A stretch of DNA of 34,207 bases from positions 1 through 34,207 of the forward strand of contig CALDUJ010000153.1 in NCBI GenBank assembly GCA_937923735.1, given 5' to 3'. A program made the translations under genes and the position numbers. The notes beneath the pieces were generated by a model. It made no database searches and was not told the DNA's origin. It saw nothing but the letters and a program-made list of their open reading frames with translations. This document shows, one piece after another, positions 25,882 to 34,207 of the stretch. How positions within the stretch are numbered: the first letter of the stretch is position 1; each line of letters opens with the position of its first letter. The DNA comes from an uncultured Flavobacteriaceae bacterium. Lineage in GTDB: Bacteria > Bacteroidota > Bacteroidia > Flavobacteriales > Flavobacteriaceae.

Positions 25882-28230
25882 ATGATTAAAAGATTATTTA
25901 CCCTAATTCTCACCTTACTTATATTTCAGATTAGTTCATCTCAGGATTTTTCTGCTTTATGGGAAGGTCATTTTTCTTATTTAAATGTCCAAGATGTATC
26001 TCAAGGTAATGGCAAAATATTTGCTGCCGCAGAAAATGCTGTTTTCTCTTATGATCTAGATACTGAAGAGATTGACAAAATTTCTACAGTTAATGGACTC
26101 TCAGGAGAAAATATATCTACAATACTCTATAGTGATGATGCACAACTGCTTTTAATCGGTTATGAAAATGGTTTGATGGAGATTGTTTTCGATTCAGATT
26201 CAGAAGTTCTAACAATAGTTGATATTCTAGATAAAGAAACTATTCCACCTACTGATAAAAGAATTAATCACTTTAATGAGCATGAAGGTCTAGTTTATGT
26301 TTCAACCGATTTTGGAATTTCAGTTTATGATTTGACTAGATTAGAATTTGGTGACACCTATTTTATTGGAGACTCTGGAACTCAAAAAGTAATTAATCAA
26401 ACAACAATTTTTGAAGATTTCATCTATTCAGCATCCGCTACAGGCATTCAGAAAGCAGCAATAAATAATCCTAATTTAATTGATTTTACACAATGGGAAA
26501 CAATCAATACTTCTAACTGGACTGCTATTGAATCTGTAGGAGACAAAATCTACGCACAAAATCTAAATAGAGATTTCTACGAAATAGTTAATGATAATTT
26601 TTTGGTTGTTTTTACATACGCAACATTACCTGTAGATGTAAAAAGTGTTGAAGACAAATTAGTTATAACTACTAGTACCGATGTTTTTTTGTACGAAAGC
26701 AATTTTACAATTATTGACTCTGCTACAATAAATGGAAATTTTGATACAACATTTACTTGTGGCATAATAGACTCTAATAATTCCCTGTACATAGGAACAG
26801 TTAATAATGGAGTTTTAAGTCCATCTTTTGAAAACGAATTAGGATTTGATGAAATACATCCTGATGGCCCTTTATTAAATACTATCTTCTCTTTGCAAGC
26901 ATATGAAGATGAACTTTGGACAACGTTTGGGGATTATACGCAACGTTTTAATCCATCACCTGTAAGACGGAGAGGGATTAGTCATTTAATAGGAGATAAT
27001 TGGAATAATATCCCAAATGACAGTGTGCTTGGAGCCCGAAATTTAAATGCTATTATCAGAAACCCTGAAAATCCAAGTCAAGTTTTTATTAGCTCATTTA
27101 TAGATGGAATGCTTGAATTAGATAACGATAATCCTTTAATACTTTATGACCAAACGAACAGTGGCTTAGAATCTCTCGTCTTACCTGGCAGCCCTAATTT
27201 TATTCAAATTAGAGTTACGGGTTTAGCATTTGATGATTCAGGCATTTTGTGGAGTTCCACATGTCTTGTCGACAATGTTTTAAAATCCTACAATCCTACA
27301 AATGGACAGTGGCAATCGTATGATTTTTCATCTTTAATTACTGATCCTATTCAAGATAATTTAGGATTCAAGGATTTATTAATTGACACTTCTGGTATCA
27401 AATGGTTATCTAGTTTCAACTTTGGGGTCATAGCATATAATGAAAATGGAGGTATGATAAAGAGCATGAATGATGAACCTGGAGAAGGTAATTTACCAAC
27501 CGCTACAACGACTGCTTTAGCAATTGATAACAGGAATCAATTATGGATAGGTACTACAAATGGACTGAGAACTTATAATAATACATTAGGTTTCTTTGAA
27601 GACGAAAGTCCAGACACCCAGCCAATAATTATATCTGAAGACGGAGTAGCAAAAGAGCTACTGTTTCAACAATTTGTGTCGGATATTAAAGTAGATGGCT
27701 CCAATAATAAATGGCTTGCCACTATTGGTTCAGGATTATTCCTTGTGACTCCTGACGGTCGCGAAACTATTTATCATTTTACTAAGGATAATTCTCCATT
27801 ACCATCAAATAACATAAGCGAGGTATCTATTGACGAAAGTAACGGAAAGGTTTACATAGGGACCGAGAAAGGTTTAGTCTCATTTAACTCAGGAGGTTCG
27901 AGCCCAAAAGAAGAATTGGCAGAAGCATTTGCCTATCCTAACCCTGTAAGACCAACTTTTAATATAGTTGATGAAAAAGTGAAGATAAAAGACATTAGTG
28001 ATAATGTGAATATAAAAATCACAGATATTGAAGGAAACTTGGTTGCCGAGGCACAGTCAAAAACCAATTCTAGATTTCAAGGGTATAATTTAGAAGTAGA
28101 TGGAGGAACAGCCTATTGGAATGGCAAAAACCTGGCAAATAATGTTGTCGCCTCAGGAGTTTATCTCGTAATGCTATCCGATTTGGATACTTTTGAAACA
28201 AAGGTAATCAAACTAATGGTTGTTAGGTAA
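25882..28230 (+). CDS. porZ: PorZ-like T9SS protein: beta-propeller with C-terminal T9SS-type domain
   Basis: N-terminal WEGHFSYLNVQDVSQGNGKIFAAAENAVFSYDLDTEEIDKISTVNGLSGENIS, two-component-regulator propeller repeats (IDNRNQLWIGTTNGLRTYN; GSNNKWLATIGSGLFLV), C-terminal AYPNPVRP...VYLVMLSDLDTFETKVIKLMVVR; adjacent to recO. Confidence 0.72.
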   Translation: MIKRLFTLILTLLIFQISSSQDFSALWEGHFSYLNVQDVSQGNGKIFAAAENAVFSYDLDTEEIDKISTVNGLSGENISTILYSDDAQLLLIGYENGLMEIVFDSDSEVLTIVDILDKETIPPTDKRINHFNEHEGLVYVSTDFGISVYDLTRLEFGDTYFIGDSGTQKVINQTTIFEDFIYSASATGIQKAAINNPNLIDFTQWETINTSNWTAIESVGDKIYAQNLNRDFYEIVNDNFLVVFTYATLPVDVKSVEDKLVITTSTDVFLYESNFTIIDSATINGNFDTTFTCGIIDSNNSLYIGTVNNGVLSPSFENELGFDEIHPDGPLLNTIFSLQAYEDELWTTFGDYTQRFNPSPVRRRGISHLIGDNWNNIPNDSVLGARNLNAIIRNPENPSQVFISSFIDGMLELDNDNPLILYDQTNSGLESLVLPGSPNFIQIRVTGLAFDDSGILWSSTCLVDNVLKSYNPTNGQWQSYDFSSLITDPIQDNLGFKDLLIDTSGIKWLSSFNFGVIAYNENGGMIKSMNDEPGEGNLPTATTTALAIDNRNQLWIGTTNGLRTYNNTLGFFEDESPDTQPIIISEDGVAKELLFQQFVSDIKVDGSNNKWLATIGSGLFLVTPDGRETIYHFTKDNSPLPSNNISEVSIDESNGKVYIGTEKGLVSFNSGGSSPKEELAEAFAYPNPVRPTFNIVDEKVKIKDISDNVNIKITDIEGNLVAEAQSKTNSRFQGYNLEVDGGTAYWNGKNLANNVVASGVYLVMLSDLDTFETKVIKLMVVR

Positions 28231-28949
28231 TGCAAATCTCTACGGATGCCATTATACTATCCAAAATTAAATACGGAGACAGTAATGTAATACTCTCAAG
28301 CTATACCAAAGAATTTGGACTGAAGAGTTATTTAATTAAAGGTGTTTTAAAACAACGCAAAGGAAAAATTAAACCAGCCTATCTTCAGCCATTATTGCAG
28401 GTGCGTATAGAAGGTAATCATAAAGACAATAGGTCCCTTCAGAATATTAGTGAATTAAAACCCTTGTTTCATTATAAAACCCTACACACAAATATTACTA
28501 AAGGTGCGATAGTTATTTTTTTAAGTGAAGTATTAGCACAGCTATTAAAAGAAGAGGAGAGAAATAGCGCACTTTATGCTTTTATATCTACTTCCCTTGA
28601 GTGGCTGGATGAAAAAGAAAATTCACCTAATTTTCATTTGCTTTTTTTACTAAATATCACAAAATATATAGGCTTCTATCCAGATAAAAAGAATAAGGAA
28701 CTTCCATTTTTTAATCTTGAAGCTGGCAAATTTGAATCATCTAAAACTAACGGTTATAGCATATCTGGAAATAATTTAACACTTCTTAAACAGCTATTGG
28801 GCATAAAATTTGATACACTTGATAGAGTAAAAGTAAACTCAAGACAACGCCAAGATTTTTTGAATATGATTTTGCTGTATTTTGAGTTACATTTGGGCGG
28901 TTTTAAAAAACCAAAATCTCTGCAAATCTTAAATCAAGTTTTTAGCTAG
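28230..28949 (+). CDS. recO: DNA repair protein RecO
   Basis: MQISTDAIILSKIKYGDSNVILSSYTKEFGLKSYLIKGVLK; start overlaps preceding stop (TAATG). Confidence 0.93.
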   Translation: MQISTDAIILSKIKYGDSNVILSSYTKEFGLKSYLIKGVLKQRKGKIKPAYLQPLLQVRIEGNHKDNRSLQNISELKPLFHYKTLHTNITKGAIVIFLSEVLAQLLKEEERNSALYAFISTSLEWLDEKENSPNFHLLFLLNITKYIGFYPDKKNKELPFFNLEAGKFESSKTNGYSISGNNLTLLKQLLGIKFDTLDRVKVNSRQRQDFLNMILLYFELHLGGFKKPKSLQILNQVFS

Positions 28950-28957
28950 CCAATAAA

Positions 28958-31372
28958 ATGAAGAGCGTATTTCTTTATTGTTTTTTCCTTTTCTTTTCTG
29001 TGGTTTTAAGCGCTCAGACAATAACCGTTTATGACATATCGACTAATGAGCCTGTTAGTGGTGTAGCTATTTATAATAACTCCAAAAGCAAGAGTACCAT
29101 AACAGATATTAATGGTAAAGCAGATATCACAAAATTCACTAAGTACGAAGCGCTTATATTCCAGCATATATCTCTTGTTAAGACCAGATTGGTAAAATCG
29201 CGAATCATCAGAAACGGACTGGGGGTTTATTTGTTCAGTAACTCACAAAATTTGGAACAAGTGGTAATCTCTGCTTCAAAGTTCGAACAAAAGAGAAAAG
29301 ACGTTCCCCAAAAAATAATAAGCCTTCAAGCGTCAGATATACAATTTACCAATCCTCAAACCAGCGCAGATTTACTTGAAAATAGTGGACAAGTATTTGT
29401 TCAAAAAAGTCAATTAGGCGGAGGAAGTCCCATGATTAGAGGTTTTTCTACAAATAGATTACTTATCTCTGTTGATGGTGTGAGGATGAATAATGCCATT
29501 TTTAGAGGAGGGAATCTTCAAAACGTTATATCAATCGACCCATTCTCAATAGAAAATACTGAAGTTATTCTCGGAGCTGGATCTGTTATTTATGGCAGCG
29601 ATGCTATTGGAGGAATTATGAATTTTTATACGCAAAGACCCATTTTGTCTTATAAAGACAGTATTGACTTCAGAATAAATGCTATAACACGTTATGCTTC
29701 AGCGAGTAACGAAAAAACAGCACATGTAGATTTTAATATTGGTAAAGAAAAATGGGGATTTCTCACAAGTGTTAGTTATACCGATTTTGATGACTTAAAA
29801 ATGGGGAAACATGGCCCTGACGATTATTTAAGAACTGAATATATCAAAAGAATAAATAATGAGGATGTAATAGTTCAGAATACAGACCCATTAATACAAA
29901 GGTTCACAGGCTATCACCAAATAAATTTTTCGAAAAAAATAAGGTATGAACCAAATGATAAGCTGAATTTTAATCTAGGATTACATTATTCCACCACTTC
30001 AGATTACCCAAGGTATGATCGCTTAACTCGGTATAGAGATAACGTTTTAAGATCTGCAGAGTGGGATTATGGCCCTCAAAAATGGTTTCTTGGGAATTTA
30101 CAAGTTAACCAAAAAGCTGATAAGGGGTTGTATGATAACGCACAGTTTACATTAGCCTATCAGAATTTTAAAGAAAGTAGGATGGACAGAGATTTTCAAT
30201 CTTCAGCAAGAAATCTACGAGAGGAAAATGTAGATGCTATTTCTCTAAATCTAGATTTTGAGAAGCGCATTAGTAGTATAAACGAACTTTTTTATGGAGC
30301 TGAGTATGTATACAACAAAATTGGGTCTAAAGGTCTTGAGGAGAATATAGATACAGGTGATAGTGAAAAAACAGTATCACGATATCCCAATGGGTCTAAT
30401 TGGCAATCTATTGCAGCATATTTAAGCTATAAGTATAATCCTACTGATGCTTTTACCTTTCAAACAGGGTTAAGGTACAATCATATAATTGCCAGTGCCG
30501 ATTTTACTGAGAATAATACGTTCTTAAATCTTCCTTTTAACAAATCAGATATAAGTACTGGTGCCTTTACTGGAACAGCAGGAATTAATTGGAACGTAAA
30601 CAAAACAATCGCATGGAAACTAAATCTTTCTACTGCTTTTCGAGCTCCTAATATTGACGATATTGGTAAAGTATTCGATTCTGAACCCGGCTCCGTTGTT
30701 GTTCCAAACCCCAATCTTAAATCAGAACGAGCCTACAGCGGCGAAGTAGGCTTGCTTTTAAATTTGGACGAGGCAGTTAAACTAGATATTGCAGCATATT
30801 ACACTTATTTAGACGATGCGTTGGTTAGAAGAGATTTTGAGCTTAATGGAGAGACAGAAATAGAATATGATGGAGAATTAAGCACTGTTCAAGCTATACA
30901 AAATGCTTCCAAATCAAGAATTCACGGATTTGAAGCAGGACTTAATGTGAATTTCAGTAATGAAATCCAACTCACTTCTCAATATAATATCATAGGCGGG
31001 ACAGAACAAGAAATTGGTGGAGCTACCTTTCCTGTTAGGCATATAGCACCTAATTTTGGCAATACACATCTGGTCTGGAAAAATCCCAAGTTCAAACTAG
31101 ACTTGTTTACAAATTACAGTGGCAAATTGGCTTTTGAAGATTTATCTATATCTGAAAGAGATAAAATATTTTTATATGCTTTGGATAAGAATGGAAAACC
31201 ATATGCTCCCTCTTGGTACACATTAAACTTTAGAACACAATTCAATTTATTTGAAACGGTGTCATTAACTACTACACTAGAAAATGTTACTGATCAACGA
31301 TACAGAACTTATGCTTCTGGCATTACAGCTCCAGGAAGGAATTTAATAGTTTCGTTGAGGTATAGTTTATAG
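28958..31372 (+). CDS. TonB-dependent receptor with N-terminal carboxypeptidase-regulatory-like domain
   Basis: TITVYDISTNEPVSGVAIYNNSKSKSTITDINGKADI; plug domain (GGGSPMIRGFSTNRLLISVDGVRMNNAIFRGGNLQNVISIDPFSIENTEVILGAGSVIYGSDAIGG); C-terminal GRNLIVSLRYSL. Confidence 0.95.
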   Translation: MKSVFLYCFFLFFSVVLSAQTITVYDISTNEPVSGVAIYNNSKSKSTITDINGKADITKFTKYEALIFQHISLVKTRLVKSRIIRNGLGVYLFSNSQNLEQVVISASKFEQKRKDVPQKIISLQASDIQFTNPQTSADLLENSGQVFVQKSQLGGGSPMIRGFSTNRLLISVDGVRMNNAIFRGGNLQNVISIDPFSIENTEVILGAGSVIYGSDAIGGIMNFYTQRPILSYKDSIDFRINAITRYASASNEKTAHVDFNIGKEKWGFLTSVSYTDFDDLKMGKHGPDDYLRTEYIKRINNEDVIVQNTDPLIQRFTGYHQINFSKKIRYEPNDKLNFNLGLHYSTTSDYPRYDRLTRYRDNVLRSAEWDYGPQKWFLGNLQVNQKADKGLYDNAQFTLAYQNFKESRMDRDFQSSARNLREENVDAISLNLDFEKRISSINELFYGAEYVYNKIGSKGLEENIDTGDSEKTVSRYPNGSNWQSIAAYLSYKYNPTDAFTFQTGLRYNHIIASADFTENNTFLNLPFNKSDISTGAFTGTAGINWNVNKTIAWKLNLSTAFRAPNIDDIGKVFDSEPGSVVVPNPNLKSERAYSGEVGLLLNLDEAVKLDIAAYYTYLDDALVRRDFELNGETEIEYDGELSTVQAIQNASKSRIHGFEAGLNVNFSNEIQLTSQYNIIGGTEQEIGGATFPVRHIAPNFGNTHLVWKNPKFKLDLFTNYSGKLAFEDLSISERDKIFLYALDKNGKPYAPSWYTLNFRTQFNLFETVSLTTTLENVTDQRYRTYASGITAPGRNLIVSLRYSL

Positions 31373-31549
31373 ATATTCTGCTTAAATCTAAGTTTAATAA
31401 AAGTCCATATAGCATTTCATCGTCGAAAAATGACTTTTCATAGAATTTTTTTCACAAATTCTTTTGATTATGAGGGTATTAGTAAGTCAGACTTTACATT
31501 TATGGGTTCCAGAATTCAATTCTGAGTTTTGGAAATTGAAAATAATACA

Positions 31550-34207
31550 ATGAAAAGAAAACTATCCCTCCTCTTGTTTTTTATATATGTGTGTGGTTCT
31601 ACATATACATCTCATGCTCAAGACTTAGATAATGATGGTGTTGTAAATACATCCGACCAAGATGATGATAATGACGGAATTTTAGATTCTGATGATGGCG
31701 CTATTTGTTTTACCACCCCAAGATTATTGGATAATTCGGCGGTAACAGCATCAGCTTTTGGAAGTGGGCAAAATGGAATACCAACTGTATCTTATGAAGT
31801 GCCAGATGGTGTCAATAGAATGATGCTCGTTGTAATCACCGTAGAACGAGACCACACTATTTCTCCTTATGGAGATAACTGGGAAAGTGATTGGCCTATT
31901 ACACAAGACCCTGCGGATAGACAACTAATAAGTTATGGTGGCGTATCTCTAGAATTGGATAGATTACGCTATACTTATACCTACGAAGAAGACCCTGTTA
32001 ATCCTATTGAAAATATTCCTGCAAACGCTGAACATTCGTCAACCAGTTATGTTTACAAAATGTTTGAGGATGATATCCCATCAGGAACAAATGCTTTTGA
32101 TTTTTCCGAGTTCAACCTACCAAACAATGCTGGAGACGAGTTTTCGGTAATTGTTTCAACTTACGAAGGTGTAGCGGACTTTCAGCAAATTGGAGTTGAT
32201 AGTTTTTTTAGATCAACAACCCCTACTTGGAGCTTGTCCGGAGATGCTTTGTCACCTTCTCAAAACCCAGATACAACCGAAGATCAAAACCTCTTATTAG
32301 CATATGGTTCTATAGGAACGGAAAATGGAACAACGGCATCGGCAAATTGGGATAATGTAGCAAGTGTGATTGTTAAGAACAATAACGGAAGTTATGTGTC
32401 AGATTTAAATCCTGGAGGAGTCGCAGGGACAGAAGATGATGGCATTTCAGGAGGTTTATATTCCTTGTCAGGTGTAACAGGCAATCAATCAATTACATAT
32501 ACCACAAATTTTACAACACCTGAAGTTTTTCACAAACACATTATGTTGTATAGATTAATTGGGTTTGCAATCACAGATACCGATAATGATGGTTTGGCAA
32601 ATTGTGTTGACATAGATAGTGATAATGATGGGATTCCTGATAACGTAGAAGCGCAATCAAGTCTAAACTATGTTGCCCCTTCTTCATCAATTAATAGTGC
32701 TACAGGAATAAACACTGCTTACCCCACAGGATTAATACCTGTGGATACTGATGCTGATGGTACACCTGATTATTTGGATTTAAATTCTGATAACGATAGT
32801 CTAGATGATATTGAAGAAAATGGAGATGTTAATGTCGTTGCTGCTAATGACACAGACCAGGATGGTTTGGATAACAATTTCGATAGTAATAACGCTACAT
32901 TCGACACCAATGATGAAGTAACCTCTGGAACGCCAGCTAATCTTACTGCAATTTTTGGGGATGCTGATGGCGATTTGCTTTCAGGAGGTGATTTAGACTA
33001 CAGAGATCTTTTTGATGTAAACCCACCTACATCTGCAACCATAGATTTTGATGGTATTGATGATTATGTTCAGGTTACTAACTCCGTAATTAACACTACT
33101 GATGAATTTACAATTAGTTTTTGGATAAAACCAGAGGTGCTTCCAACAGGAAATGTTTCTGATACAAGGTTTATCATCGGGCAAAAAGATAGGTTTGAAA
33201 TAGAATTGGGTAACAACCCAGATGGAGAACCTCAAATTTGGGCAAAATATATTTACGGTTCAGGACCATCGAGTTTCCGAGTTGGCACATCTATAGACAC
33301 TCAGGATTGGGTTCATTATACAGTAACAGTGAATTTTAATTCGGATAACATTACAGTCTATAAAAATGGTGAGAACTCTGGTTCTGCTGGAGCTTCCAAT
33401 ACTCCTTTAACAAATAGTAATCCTTTTAGAATGGGTTCTAAAGAAGATACACAACCTGCTCCTAATAGTAATTTTAATGGTTGGCTTGACGAGGTAAGGA
33501 TTTTTGGCAGTGCCTTGACTTCTGGACAAATCCAGCAAATGGTTTACCAAGAGGTGAAAGAAAGTGGCGGTAATTTACAAGGAACAATAATAGAGAAGGA
33601 CATAGTTGACTTTAATAATAACGCTAAAATTCCATGGACAAGTTTAATTTCTTACTACCCAATGACAAATATCTTAAGCGGAAAAATTGTTGATGCATCC
33701 TCTTTTAATAATGATGCTACGCTTTATAATATTACTAGTATATTGGAGCAAACAGCACCAATGCCATATGAAACAGCTGTCGATGGTATCTGGGGAGCTC
33801 AAGATACTTGGCTCTATGGAGACGTATGGGATATTGAAGATATAATAAATAGCAAGCCTTGGAGTATAGCGAGTATTAAGCATAACATCACCACAGAAGA
33901 TTCACATAAACATCTAGGCATGCTGATAGAATCGAGTGGTAGTTTAACAGTAACGGGCGACAATTTCATAGAGAACACTTGGTATTTTGCATTAAACGGC
34001 ACCTTAGATTTACAAGAAGACTCTCAGTTGGTTCAGGGCATCAACAGTGATTTGGTGACCTCAGCCACAGGTAACATTTTGAGAAGACAGGAAGGCAACA
34101 GTAGTGTGTATTGGTACAACTATTGGTCCTCACCAGTAGGGAGTGTTGGAGCGACAACTCTTACCAACAATAACGCTGCGAGTAACAATTCCAACAATAC
34201 GACATTC
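31550..34207 (+). CDS. Large secreted protein (TSP3-type Asp-rich repeats, LamG-like domain), 3' truncated by window edge
   Basis: ATG at 31550, frame open to last base (886 codons): MKRKLSLLLFFIYVCGSTYTSHAQDLDNDGVVNTSDQDDDNDGILDSDDG...; DTDNDGLANCVDIDSDNDGIPDNVE; LamG ATIDFDGIDDYVQVTNSVINTTDEFTISFWIKPE...NGWLDEVRIFGSALTSGQI; tail SSVYWYNYWSSPVGSVG. Confidence 0.9.
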   Translation, partial: MKRKLSLLLFFIYVCGSTYTSHAQDLDNDGVVNTSDQDDDNDGILDSDDGAICFTTPRLLDNSAVTASAFGSGQNGIPTVSYEVPDGVNRMMLVVITVERDHTISPYGDNWESDWPITQDPADRQLISYGGVSLELDRLRYTYTYEEDPVNPIENIPANAEHSSTSYVYKMFEDDIPSGTNAFDFSEFNLPNNAGDEFSVIVSTYEGVADFQQIGVDSFFRSTTPTWSLSGDALSPSQNPDTTEDQNLLLAYGSIGTENGTTASANWDNVASVIVKNNNGSYVSDLNPGGVAGTEDDGISGGLYSLSGVTGNQSITYTTNFTTPEVFHKHIMLYRLIGFAITDTDNDGLANCVDIDSDNDGIPDNVEAQSSLNYVAPSSSINSATGINTAYPTGLIPVDTDADGTPDYLDLNSDNDSLDDIEENGDVNVVAANDTDQDGLDNNFDSNNATFDTNDEVTSGTPANLTAIFGDADGDLLSGGDLDYRDLFDVNPPTSATIDFDGIDDYVQVTNSVINTTDEFTISFWIKPEVLPTGNVSDTRFIIGQKDRFEIELGNNPDGEPQIWAKYIYGSGPSSFRVGTSIDTQDWVHYTVTVNFNSDNITVYKNGENSGSAGASNTPLTNSNPFRMGSKEDTQPAPNSNFNGWLDEVRIFGSALTSGQIQQMVYQEVKESGGNLQGTIIEKDIVDFNNNAKIPWTSLISYYPMTNILSGKIVDASSFNNDATLYNITSILEQTAPMPYETAVDGIWGAQDTWLYGDVWDIEDIINSKPWSIASIKHNITTEDSHKHLGMLIESSGSLTVTGDNFIENTWYFALNGTLDLQEDSQLVQGINSDLVTSATGNILRRQEGNSSVYWYNYWSSPVGSVGATTLTNNNAASNNSNNTTF

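Noticed and set aside
28958-31372. TonB-dependent receptor as part of a polysaccharide utilisation locus
   Set aside because: No SusD-like gene, glycoside hydrolase or sulfatase in the window.
32993-34002. Minus-strand ORFs of 62-80 aa at the end of the window
   Set aside because: Lie entirely antisense to the 886-codon open secreted-protein frame with clear LamG/TSP3 motifs.
1-34207. CRISPR array, tRNA/rRNA genes, prophage or defence island
   Set aside because: No regularly spaced direct repeats, cloverleaf-like intergenic segments, phage structural genes or recognisable defence cassettes were seen; intergenic gaps are short.

Overview
This 34.2 kb window is AT-rich chromosomal DNA typical of Bacteroidota, probably Flavobacteriaceae, judging from T9SS-type proteins, SPI/SII-C lipoproteins, TTG/TAnnTTTG-like promoters and gene neighbourhoods. 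It is mostly ordinary core genome. It runs from the end of a Bat operon (BatD/BatE), through a SulP - universal stress protein - SulP - beta-carbonic anhydrase cluster (the most coherent functional module, a plausible bicarbonate/CO2 handling system), then cvpA, pheS, gpsA, a BON-LysM protein, nadD-gmk-yicC, an azurin-like protein, a thioesterase, a GNAT/EamA/ArsC-like trio, a CPA1 antiporter, a cystathionine gamma-synthase-like enzyme, gdhA, a PorZ-like T9SS protein, recO and a TonB-dependent receptor. It ends in a large truncated secreted protein (TSP3 + LamG) that is absent from the supplied ORF track because it has no stop inside the window. I saw no tRNA, rRNA, CRISPR array, transposase or prophage. 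Points most worth a second look: (1) the SulP-Usp-SulP-CA cluster with a perfect 18-bp palindrome in front of it; (2) a one-gene islet bracketed by exactly inverted copies of a palindromic repeat next to pheS; (3) an orphan protein with a HEPN-like RNxxxH motif, translationally overlapping gpsA; (4) a composite nested intergenic repeat near 11.9 kb. All function calls come from reading the sequence; no database searches were run.
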